From positions 3,149,001 through 3,213,000 of the forward strand of contig CP054838.1 in NCBI GenBank assembly GCA_028768545.1: a stretch of 64,000 nucleotides of DNA. The letters are read 5' to 3'. This stretch comes from Desulfobacter sp. GTDB taxonomy: Bacteria > Desulfobacterota > Desulfobacteria > Desulfobacterales > Desulfobacteraceae. The notes beneath the pieces were generated by a model. It searched no databases. It saw nothing but the letters and a program-made list of their open reading frames with translations, and was not told the origin of the DNA. Below are positions 1 through 7,063 of this stretch, piece after piece. Within the stretch, counting starts at the first letter, position 1. Every line of letters begins with the position of its first letter. Made by a program: the position numbers and the translations under genes.

Positions 1-759
1 GTTTTCCATGGGCGTCCACTACATAAATGATCAAAAGCTTGGGTTCTCGCCATGCCCCACGAAATCGGGTTCTATCCTTTTGGGTTTTTGGTCCCCTTTT
101 CTTCTCTCTGAGCCGAGTGCGGCCACCATCAGTGCTGATAACGACTCGCCGCCCTTCAAGTAAATCTCTATCATTTAATGGGATTCGGCCCGCTTGTTGT
201 TCGGCTCGAGCCCGCTCTGCGTACCGATAGGTCAGTTTACGGATGACCTTTATACCCAACGTCATCCCACGGTCACAAAGCACTTGACGGACTTCTTCAA
301 AAGAACTTAATAAGGCTGACCAAGAACTCACCATAGAAGCCAAAGCAGGCGAGCAGCGATCATGGATTCCAAGAAGGATTAAGCCAGCGTATGCACCTTT
401 ATATCTTTTTCCTTTTCGGCGGTCACAGGACCTTCGATAGTATCGAACATGAATATCAACCGAACTATCTGTACAAAGCTGAATCCAAACGGTCTCAAGC
501 CCTTCGCTTTTCATCCGTCCCGGCCAATTGGACATCAATTCTTTTTCTTGGTCGACCTGTTCAGAGGAATCTACTGAGGCCTGGATCTTTTTTTTAAAAA
601 AAAGGCGCTTATCCGATTTGTATACTCAAGGATTTCCTGCTCCATCTGTTCTAATTCGTTAGCGTTACGAACCAAGCGATTTGGATCTTCTTCCAGTTCT
701 TTGAGGCATGCAAGGACTTCATCAACAGTATTACAATCTTCAGCTTTCTTCATTAGCAC
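1..759 (-). CDS. ISKra4-like transposase, partial, two frames
   Basis: Probable transposase of the ISKra4 family, running off the left edge. The first frame starts at a GTG at 759 (or ATG at 753) and stops at 571. The reading continues in the -1 frame from about position 600 to position 1, with no stop, through a transposase-like stretch (VISTDGGRTR, then RGAWREPKLLIIYVVDAHG). The switch lies at a run of eight T then eight A on the coding strand. This run contains T TTT TTA and A AAA AAA heptamers in the correct phase for -1 slippage. The shift may be programmed, or it may be a disabling mutation. The family call rests on recalled family resemblance only. Confidence 0.7.
588..603 (-). promoter_or_regulatory. 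Putative -1 ribosomal frameshift site in the transposase
   Basis: The coding strand reads T8A8 here. In the frame of the upstream transposase ORF this gives TTT TTT TTA AAA AAA AGA, so two X XXY YYZ heptamers sit in phase. The downstream frame is exactly -1 and open. The upstream frame stops 5 codons later at TAG. No stimulatory hairpin was established. Confidence 0.5.
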
Positions 760-1172
760 AATCCATTTATGTTCATTTCAGCGTAACAGAGGATATCATT
801 CTTTTTGCTCTAAAAGACAGGCCTTTTTAAAACCGGGAAAATAGGAATGCGCCCTGATTCTTTTAGAGACCTTTTTGCAATGCCGCCGGTTGGACCGGTT
901 CATCAAAACCCGTGTGCTGGCAAGACCCTATGACTATATCCTGCCCGGAAAAATTCATAGGTTTTAGCTTTGGCAAAACCATAGGGTATCTCAAATAATC
1001 AGGATTTGGGTTTGAGTTCAGGGTGCAGGCTAATTTTAACCAGAGGGATATATTCAATATTTCGAGGATTCAAATTTGCCTGCAACAAAGGAATCAAGCC
1101 AAAAGACAATTATTAAAAGTGGCCTATATTTGGATGGCGCTTAAAATCATTGAAACTGCAAAGCGGCTGCCC
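760..1172. other. Gene-free stretch between the IS and tRNA-Phe
   Basis: About 410 bases with no convincing gene. A 64-codon open frame on the minus strand (863-1057) has no recognisable domain and no clear ribosome binding site. The outer end of the ISKra4-like element should lie just right of 760, but I could not identify its terminal repeat. Confidence 0.5.
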
Positions 1173-1210
1173 AAAAAAACAAAAGCCCTTGGCTGATCAG
1201 CCAAGGGCTT
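1173..1210 (-). terminator. Rho-independent terminator after tRNA-Phe
   Basis: A perfect palindrome at 1183-1210 (arms AGCCCTTGGCT / AGCCAAGGGCT around GATC) lies just downstream of tRNA-Phe on the minus strand. It is followed there by a T-rich run. This is a textbook intrinsic terminator for the tRNA transcript. Confidence 0.88.
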
Positions 1211-1220
1211 GTATTTTTTA

Positions 1221-1296
1221 TGGTGCCCAGGAACAGAATTGAACTGCTGACACGGGGATTTTCAGTCCCCTGCTCTACCGACTGAGCTACCTGGGC
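1221..1296 (-). tRNA. tRNA-Phe (anticodon GAA)
   Basis: A 76-nt cloverleaf on the minus strand. The acceptor arms are GCCCAGG and CCTGGGC, with an encoded ACCA tail. The D-arm contains AGCTCAGTCGGTAGAGC, the anticodon loop is CTGAAAA with anticodon GAA, and the T-arm contains GTTCAATTC. A strong terminator follows it. It sits in an IS-rich stretch, and tRNA genes are common insertion points, although no duplicated tRNA 3' end was found. Confidence 0.97.
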
Positions 1297-1377
1297 GTGT
1301 CGAACAACGGGAGCTTTTATAGGCAATTTGGCATATGAAGTCAAGGGAAAAATGAATATTCTTCAGAATAATTAATT

Positions 1378-2115
1378 TTATCTTCCCCCCATATCCCCGA
1401 GAAGATACTGAACAAGCCCTGCCCCCAGGACTGCTGCGGTTTCAGCCCTAAGAATTCTCGGACCCAGGGTATAGAATAAAAATCCTGCCTCCCTGGCCTG
1501 GCTGATTTCACCGGGATCAAACCCGCCTTCAGGGCCGACAAGAACAATGGCCCTGGTCTTTTCCACTGCCGGCAATTTTCTTAAGGGCCTTGCCGCCTCT
1601 TCCCAAAAGGCAATTTTAACCGGGTAAGGGTTGGCAAAATCTAACATGGACTCAAATCCCATGGGCGGATGGAGTTTTACAAGGCAGCTTCTTCTGCACT
1701 GTTTTAAGGATTCTCTGGCAATGGACTGCCAGCGTTCCATCTGACGCGCCTGCTTTTTAGGATTAGACATTGGAATCGACCGTTTGGAAAAAAAAGGCAG
1801 CCATTGGGTCACCCCAAGCTGGGAGATCTGCTTGACCACCTCGTCCATTTTCTTATGTTTGAGCATGGCCGTGCACAAGGTCAAATCAAGGTCTGACTCG
1901 GTGATACTCTTTTTTTCTTCAGTGACAACCACCTCGACACTCTCCTGAGTCAAACCTATTATTTTTCCACAAAAGTCCTTGCCCCTGCCGTCTGTCATGG
2001 ACAGATCATCGTCGAGCTTAAGACGGAGTACCTTTTTAATATGTCTGGCATCCTGGCCCTTTATATGTATCTTCGACATTTCAATTTCTTTGGAATCAAT
2101 GATAAATTTTTGCAT
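1378..2115 (-). CDS. rsmE: 16S rRNA (uracil-1498-N3)-methyltransferase RsmE
   Basis: Methylates N3 of U1498 in helix 44 of 16S rRNA using S-adenosylmethionine. At 245 aa it has the usual RsmE length. An N-terminal PUA-like region is followed by a C-terminal SPOUT fold with the diagnostic VGPEGGF (about 193-199) and the knot motif LGPRILRAETA (about 218-228). I chose the ATG at 2115 (MQKFII) over a longer frame opening at 2241. The family begins this way and AAAGGA precedes it at good spacing. The gene ends about 80 bases from tRNA-Phe on the same strand. Confidence 0.93.
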   Translation of the reverse strand: MQKFIIDSKEIEMSKIHIKGQDARHIKKVLRLKLDDDLSMTDGRGKDFCGKIIGLTQESVEVVVTEEKKSITESDLDLTLCTAMLKHKKMDEVVKQISQLGVTQWLPFFSKRSIPMSNPKKQARQMERWQSIARESLKQCRRSCLVKLHPPMGFESMLDFANPYPVKIAFWEEAARPLRKLPAVEKTRAIVLVGPEGGFDPGEISQAREAGFLFYTLGPRILRAETAAVLGAGLVQYLLGDMGGR

Positions 2116-2453
2116 ATTCTTGTCCTTTGGCAATCGGCCTAAATCCGTAATACAGCCGTTACTATAGTATACTACACTAAAGGGGGCCACAGATTTATCA
2201 CCTTGCAGGACAGGTATCAAGTTCGCTGGATAGAAAAACAAGGCATAAATCCCAAAGTCGTCCTTTTCTCACTATCATTAGTTCAGCGGATAAAACTATG
2301 AAAAGCATAAATTTGTTCTATGTTTTTTTCATTCATACCTTTACTTCGGAAACAGGCCTGTCCAAGAATAAAACGCTGTTGATAACCAACTTGAATTTAT
2401 CGGGGTCATGTTCTTTTTGACCAGGATTCGTATCTATTAAGAAAGGAGTTCAC
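2116..2453. other. Gene-free stretch upstream of rsmE
   Basis: About 340 bases between the rsmE start and a small rightward relic ORF. No gene, repeat or convincing promoter was recognised. It presumably contains the rsmE promoter. Confidence 0.45.
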
Positions 2454-2633
2454 ATGTCCAAATCTCAAACCGCTTCAGCCAGTCTTGTTCTCGTCGCACT
2501 AATCTGGGGAATGAAAAAAAGGCCAATCAGGATAATACCATTCCTGCCGTTATCCCGAACAAAATGTCGTCGAAAGAGTTTCGTCAAAACTGGCCTTGCC
2601 TTATCGAAAAAATCTATGAGGTGCCTCAATTAA
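2454..2633 (+). pseudogene. Short hybrid ORF with EamA-like N-terminus
   Basis: A 59-codon frame with a strong ribosome binding site (AAGAAAGGAG, 7-8 bases before ATG). Its first 20 residues, MSKSQTASASLVLVALIWGM, resemble the first membrane helix of EamA/DMT-type transporters. After that the frame runs out of phase through a transposase relic and ends. The simplest reading is the start of a transporter gene cut short by insertion or deletion. The EamA resemblance is weak evidence. Confidence 0.35.
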
Positions 2634-2650
2634 TCGCCAGAGGACCATAA
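2525..2650 (+). pseudogene. Relic of an IS transposase (C-terminal part)
   Basis: In the frame starting at 2525 the translation reads PAVIPNKMSSKEFRQNWPCL then IEKIYEV before stopping at 2650. This pattern is familiar from the C-terminal part of IS91/IS801-like transposases (SSKEFRQNWA.LIQKIYEVDPL). Only about 41 codons survive. It overlaps the small hybrid ORF in another frame. Family assignment is from memory. Confidence 0.45.
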
Positions 2651-2984
2651 GAATACGTTTACAAATAAAACCAAAAGTTCTTTATAAAAAAACGATCACT
2701 TCAGGGTCATCGCATGTAACTTTTATTAAGATTCGTCCTTACCCGGCTGGAATAGGTGAGGGGGATTCCGTTAAATCTTAAGCGGTCGTCCTGACCGCTT
2801 AAGAAGCGGAAATGATCGGACCTATGCCGTCCTGGCGGGCCGCTCATTTACGCCACTCCACCCCCTTCACCCTATCCCAGCCTGGCTCTCCTGGCTTGCT
2901 ATAGTATATGAGCATCGAACAAAATTTTCCTAGACATCGCTGCACAGATACGATATATATGGCAATAAACACAAGGAGTTGCCA
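2651..2984. other. Gene-free stretch with an 11-bp hairpin, left flank of ISAs1 relic
   Basis: No gene is supported. At 2777-2803 there is a perfect hairpin, CTTAAGCGGTC / GACCGCTTAAG with a 5-base loop. It lacks a T-run on either side, so it is not a standard terminator and may be an IS end or other relic. The left end of the ISAs1 element should lie between here and 2985. Confidence 0.45.
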
Positions 2985-4045
2985 ATGAACGAAAAAAAAT
3001 CTCTTGAAACTTTTTTTGACAATATTCAGGACCCCAGACACCACAATAAGCTTCATAATTTAATTGATGTCGTCATCATCGCAATTTGTGCGGTAGTTGC
3101 TGGCGCAGACACTTATGAGCAAATTGAAAACTTTGGCAAAAAGAGAAAAAGGTGGTTGTCAAAATTTCTAAGCCTTCCCCATGGGATACCCTCCCATGAC
3201 ACCTTTGGCAGAATTTTTGAAAGGATGAACCCGAATGAATTTCAGAGCAGTTTTATGCACTGGGTTCAGTCGGTTGCAAAGATGACCAAAGGTCAAGTCA
3301 TTGCAATCGACGGCAAAACTCTAAGGCGTTCACACGATACCTCCAATGATAAGAAAGCCATTCATATGATCAGTGCGTGGGCTTCGTCTAATAAAGTGGT
3401 TTTAGGGCAATTAAAAACCGAAGAAAAATCAAATGAAATTACGGCCATTCCAAATCTTTTAAAACTTTTAGATATCTCGGGCTGCATTATAACCATTGAT
3501 GCCATGGGCACTCAAAAGAAAATCGCTGAAACCATAATAAACAAAGGGTGTGACTATGTCCTTGCCCTGAAAGAAAATCATAAAACCTTGCATGATGAAG
3601 CGGTACTTTTTTTCAATAAAATGGAAGAAATGAAAAATCAGGGGTACCAGTTTAATGAACAGACCAGTGTTGACGGAGGGCACGGTCGAGTCGAAACGCG
3701 CAGGGCTGTGATAACCTCTGATATTGATTGGTTTGAAGATAAAAAAAGTTAGAAAGGTTTAAAAAGTATTGGAATGATTGAATCCACCCGAGAAATGGAC
3801 GGCCAGATCAGTCATGAAAAGCGATATTATATATCGAGCCTGGATAGCGACCCCAATATTTTTGGTAATGCTGTCAGGAGGCATTGGGGAATTGAAAATT
3901 CAGTGCATTGGGTATTGGATATTGCGTTCCGTGAAGACGAAAGCAGAGTCAGAAAGGGGAACTCTCCTGAGAATTTTGCAGCGATTCGGCACATTGCATT
4001 AAATTTATTACGGAACAATAAGACATTTAAAGGGAGTGTAAAAAC
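2985..4045 (+). pseudogene. ISAs1-family transposase, nonsense-mutated and truncated
   Basis: DDE transposase of the ISAs1 family. The ATG at 2985 follows AAGGAG. Recognisable parts are the N-terminal FFDNIQDPRHHNKLH, then VIAIDGKTLRRS, a TIDAMGTQ segment, LALKENHKTLH, GHGRVETRR, and near the end IENSVHWVLDIAFREDESR. Frame is kept throughout, but an in-frame TAG at 3750-3752 interrupts it where relatives usually have Trp, which fits a TGG to TAG change. The last 20 or so residues and the right terminal repeat are missing because an IS6 end begins at 4046. It is not expected to be active. Confidence 0.88.
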
Positions 4046-4882
4046 GGTTCTGTTGCAAAAAATTATTAATGTCTGATACAAGTCCGTTTTGGCACTAATT
4101 TATTTGCAGAGAGATAGTATGAAAAATGAAAACCCTTTCAAGTGGCGTCATTATGAAAAAGAAATCATCCTGTTGAATGTTCGCTGGTATCTGAGATATC
4201 AACTGAGTTACAGGAATCTGGAAGAGATGATGCAAGAACGGGGCTTGTCTATGGATCACAGTACCATTTACCGATGGGTTCAGCGCTATGCTCCTGAAAT
4301 GGAAAAGCGAAGCAGGAAGTATCTGCGGCAATCAAATGATTCTTACCGTATTGATGAAACATATATCAAGGTGCGGGGGAAAATGAAGTATCTTTACCGA
4401 GCGGTCGATTCCCGTGGAAATACCATCGATTTTCTTCTTCGCAGCAGACGTAATATGGAATCTGCCAAACGATTTTTTAAAAAGATGCTGCGAGCTTCCA
4501 ATAGCTCCAGACCTCGGGTTCTGAGTGTTGACGGAAATCCTGCATATCCTCCGGCAGTAAAGGCTTTGAAAGAAAAAAAGCTTCTGAATAAGGACTGTAT
4601 CCTAAGACAGAATAAATATCTGAACAATATTATTGAGCAAGACCACCGGTTTATCAAAAAGCTTGTCAGAGCTGGTATGGGGTTCAAGACATTTCATTCT
4701 GCCTGGCGGACGCTAAAAGGCTATGAAATTATGAACATGATCAGAAAAGGACAAGTTAAAAATATCAGGAAGGGAGAAATTTTAAAGCAGAAAGAATTCG
4801 TCGAAAATCTGTTTTCTTATGCTGCGTAAATTTTACGCCTGAACGATCTCTTTGTCCTGGAAATATTTTTTGCAACAGAACC
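4046..4882 (+). mobile_element. IS6-family insertion sequence (837 bp)
   Basis: Complete element with 18-bp perfect terminal inverted repeats, GGTTCTGTTGCAAAAAAT at 4046-4063 and its complement at 4865-4882, around one transposase gene. The end sequence matches the IS6/IS26 pattern (GGnnCTGTTGCAAA). The 8-bp flanks differ (gtaaaaac left, aagcgtcc right), so there is no target duplication. The left flank is a cut ISAs1 gene and the right flank a cut aminotransferase gene. This points to a rearrangement or adjacent deletion rather than a simple insertion. Confidence 0.92.
4119..4829 (+). CDS. IS6-family transposase
   Basis: DDE transposase of about 236 aa from ATG 4119, the usual IS6 size. An N-terminal helix-turn-helix region (SYRNLEEMMQERGLSMDHST) is followed by the catalytic core. 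The three acidic residues are plausibly in YRIDETYIKV, SVDGNPAYP and NNIIEQDHR, and the terminal segment runs GFKTFHSAWRTLKGYE. An upstream in-frame start at 4089 exists, but ATG 4119 gives the family-typical KWRHYEKEIILL beginning. The frame is intact and the element has both ends, so it may be functional. Confidence 0.92.
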   Translation: MKNENPFKWRHYEKEIILLNVRWYLRYQLSYRNLEEMMQERGLSMDHSTIYRWVQRYAPEMEKRSRKYLRQSNDSYRIDETYIKVRGKMKYLYRAVDSRGNTIDFLLRSRRNMESAKRFFKKMLRASNSSRPRVLSVDGNPAYPPAVKALKEKKLLNKDCILRQNKYLNNIIEQDHRFIKKLVRAGMGFKTFHSAWRTLKGYEIMNMIRKGQVKNIRKGEILKQKEFVENLFSYAA

Positions 4883-5551
4883 AAGCGTCCCGTAATGGTC
4901 ACACAGCTCTCTAACCCCTGTGAGATATCCGTCCTTTGGCAGGGGAAATCCATATGTGGCAGGGATGGTTTCCAGGATAACGGCTGCGGTTTGTTTTTGT
5001 GAAAGTATCTTTTCCATTGCGGCCAGGTCGTTAAAAGGCAGATGCTGGTACTCATCTTCGGCACCCCGGCTGAGAAAGAATTGGGCATTGTTGGGATCGC
5101 CCAGGTTCCCTGAAATTCCTGTACTGCCGTGGTATCCCTTGTCCAAAGAGAGAATTTTTTTTCTCTTTGTCGCCCATCTGGCCGTTTTTACGGCAATATC
5201 CACAGCCTCGCTTCCACCTGAAGCAAAGACGGTATAGTGGAGGTCTCCCGGCGTGTTTTCAGCAAGTTTTCGGGCCAGAACTGCCCGGGCTTCACTGGCA
5301 AAATGATGGTTGCCGATATCGGTTTTTTCAAGTGCGGATACAAGCACTTGGATCAATTCTGGCGGGCGATGACCCAGGTTGAAGGTTCCGCCGTTGATAC
5401 GGAGGTCGATCAGTTTTTTTCCGTCATGATCAAAGATATAGGGGCCTTTTCTTTTTCCGATTACAAGATCGATGCCGATTTGCCCAAAGGTATCTATTTT
5501 CCCGGGACACAGATAATTTTTAGCCATCTCGATAATTTCAGATTTTTCCAT
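4883..5551 (-). pseudogene. Class III aminotransferase, 3' half lost at IS6
   Basis: N-terminal 223 codons of a class III PLP-dependent aminotransferase (acetylornithine/4-aminobutyrate/glutamate-semialdehyde type). Typical segments are YIFDHDGKKLIDLRINGG, NLGHRPPELI, the cofactor-phosphate loop FASGGSEAVDIAVKTAR and the aromatic YHGSTG. The frame then runs into the IS6 end and stops at 4817 inside the element. The lysine that binds PLP and the whole C-terminal half are absent, so the product should be inactive. It is divergent from the TetR gene, which may once have controlled it. The substrate cannot be told. Confidence 0.88.
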
Positions 5552-5626
5552 GCTTACCTCCGATAATTTGGTTTTTCAGTCACCCGCCCCCTCAATTTTT
5601 AACTTGCTGATCTTGCTTTTATTTAT

Positions 5627-5638
5627 TTAACGCGTTAA
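5627..5638. promoter_or_regulatory. Palindrome, candidate TetR operator 1
   Basis: Perfect 12-bp palindrome TTAACGCGTTAA in the divergent intergenic region between the truncated aminotransferase and the TetR gene. It shares the ACGCGT centre with a second site about 49 bp away. Placement and symmetry suit an autoregulated TetR repressor; binding is inferred. Confidence 0.5.
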
Positions 5639-5672
5639 TCAAAACATGATTTTTTATCCGGCACAAGAATTA

Positions 5673-5690
5673 TTTAACACGCGTTCTAAA
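5673..5690. promoter_or_regulatory. Near-palindrome, candidate TetR operator 2
   Basis: TTTAACACGCGTTCTAAA, symmetric at TTTA..ACGCGT..TAAA. It ends 12 bases before the TetR start codon and repeats the ACGCGT core of the site at 5627-5638. Confidence 0.45.
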
Positions 5691-5702
5691 AAAGGTTTGC
5701 TT

Positions 5703-6347
5703 ATGCCCTCCTCAAAAAAACAAAGAGGTCGCCCCCTTAAAAGTGAAACTCAAAAAGCGGTTATCAGAGACCAGATCATTGGATGTGCAAGAACACTTTT
5801 TCTGGAAGAGGGTTTTGAGAATGTTTCCATGAGAAAGATTGCCGCAAAGGCAAATTGTACCCCCACGACCCTGTATCACTATTTTCACAACAAGCGTCAC
5901 CTGCTCCATTTTTTATGGGAAGAACTCTTTGAGCAGGTTTCTGATTTCAGTATGCCACAGGTTAAAAAAAAGACAGATCCTTTGTCGCAAATCCAAAGCA
6001 TAATGACTCAATATTCAACATACTGGATTGAGAACCCAGATCATTTCCGTGTAATTTTTATGGTTGAAGATCTTTTGTCTCCTTTGGATGAAGACCTGAA
6101 TGCCGAGACCATGATAAGTCATATGCAGATTTTTCAGGTGTTGATCTCCGCTATTGAACAGGGGATTAAAACCGGTCTGTTTGAATATGACAACACTGAA
6201 TTGATCTGGCAGATTCTCCTGGCCCACAGCCATGGCATTGTATCAAGCCTTATCACGATTCGGGAAATTCCATGGAGATCAGATCATGAACTCATCCAGC
6301 ATAGCGTTGAGATCACGCTCAAGGGACTTTTATCTAAACCAAGGTGA
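5703..6347 (+). CDS. TetR/AcrR family transcriptional regulator
   Basis: A 214-aa DNA-binding repressor. The N-terminal TetR helix-turn-helix is clear: IIGCARTLFLEEGFENVSMR, then KIAAKANCTPTTLYHYFHNK (about residues 24-62). The C-terminal helical ligand domain has no recognised specificity. I prefer ATG 5703, preceded by AAGG, over an upstream in-frame ATG at 5646, since family members usually have only a short basic tail before the HTH. It is divergent from a truncated aminotransferase, with two related palindromes between them. Its regulated partner may therefore be broken. Confidence 0.88.
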   Translation: MPSSKKQRGRPLKSETQKAVIRDQIIGCARTLFLEEGFENVSMRKIAAKANCTPTTLYHYFHNKRHLLHFLWEELFEQVSDFSMPQVKKKTDPLSQIQSIMTQYSTYWIENPDHFRVIFMVEDLLSPLDEDLNAETMISHMQIFQVLISAIEQGIKTGLFEYDNTELIWQILLAHSHGIVSSLITIREIPWRSDHELIQHSVEITLKGLLSKPR

Positions 6348-6389
6348 AATCCAGCTGCAAATTTTATATTTGCTTAAATATGGGAATCT

Positions 6390-6535
6390 TCCCTGGGTTC
6401 CTGGGCACCAGCAAGGTGCCATATTGCGGCGCTAAACGAGCGACAAATGAGGTGTATAAGTCATACTCCCCAGTGAGGAGCAAACCAAGGCAACAAAGAA
6501 GATGGGTCTTTGAAGGTGGATCAGGGCTGGTTTAA
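6390..6535. other. Structured-looking non-coding segment
   Basis: No gene lies between the TetR stop (6347) and 6625. This part is rich in short hairpins: GGCACC-AGCAA-GGTGCC at 6404-6420, then CGCT/AGCG and CTCC/GGAG pairs close behind. The texture resembles an RNA element such as part of a group II intron domain, but I cannot name it and saw no maturase gene. Confidence 0.25.
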
Positions 6536-6540
6536 TTTAG

Positions 6541-6569
6541 TTGACACTTTTATCCGGCTCTGATAATTT
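6541..6569 (+). promoter_or_regulatory. Promoter for the acidic protein-valS-nadC operon
   Basis: TTGACA (6541-6546) and TAATTT (6564-6569) are separated by 17 bases, about 55 bases before the start codon at 6625. This is a close sigma-70 match. Confidence 0.55.
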
Positions 6570-6624
6570 TCTAATCTCAAGAATGCGAGGGTACAAGGTT
6601 TAAATGGATTAAAGTGAGGGATTT

Positions 6625-6975
6625 ATGGTTCAAGACAATGATGATATTATAGAACTGACTGAGGTGGTTGGGGATGATTCATCGGATGAGGCAGACCAAA
6701 ACATCATTGAACTCACCCAAATTGTCCCCGGGGAAAATGATTTGGCGGATTCGGCCTCTTCCATTCCCTTTGATCCAGAGGCACAAGGCAAAACTGCATT
6801 GCCATCGGTGAGCCAGGAAGAATTTGAAGCGGCTTTGGAGCGGGTCATTGAAAAGAAATTTTCAAAGACCATTGAAGCGCTTTTGTTTGAAACCCTGGAA
6901 AAAGTCATTCAAACGGAAATTACACAGATTAAAGAGGGGCTGCAAAAAGATCTTGATGATATCGGCAGCGCCTGA
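6625..6975 (+). CDS. Acidic protein of unknown function upstream of valS
   Basis: A 116-aa, strongly acidic protein with a ribosome binding site (AGTGAGGG) before ATG 6625. Its N-terminal half holds two copies of a short motif, DDIIELTEVV and QNIIELTQIV, joined by low-complexity Asp/Glu-rich sequence. The second half (about 65-112) is predicted helical, with EEFEAALERVIEKKFSKTIE. No signal peptide or catalytic motif is visible. It is followed by valS 88 bases later on the same strand. I do not recognise a named family. Confidence 0.7.
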   Translation: MVQDNDDIIELTEVVGDDSSDEADQNIIELTQIVPGENDLADSASSIPFDPEAQGKTALPSVSQEEFEAALERVIEKKFSKTIEALLFETLEKVIQTEITQIKEGLQKDLDDIGSA

Positions 6976-7063
6976 ATTGTAAAAACGATCATAATGGTTG
7001 ACAGATTTTTGGGGATTCATTCAATCCCCTTTTTTCATTAATACGGGTTTGAGGAGTTAAATT

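Noticed and set aside
27..597. Rightward open frames at 27-230 and 391-597
   Set aside because: They run antisense to the transposase frames that give clear family-like sequence on the minus strand.
760..1172. 64-codon frame at 863-1057 on the minus strand
   Set aside because: No ribosome binding site or family resemblance; the sequence looks non-coding.
1221..1296. tRNA-Phe as an attachment site of an integrated island
   Set aside because: No duplicated tRNA 3' end and no integrase gene within the window.
2777..2803. Perfect 11-bp hairpin as a terminator or integron attachment site
   Set aside because: No T-run and no gene end next to it; attC-type core sites were not seen.
6976..7063. 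T-box or riboswitch before valS, lysS or trpS
   Set aside because: The gaps before these genes were read for T-box features (a specifier hairpin and the UGGN core); none was found.
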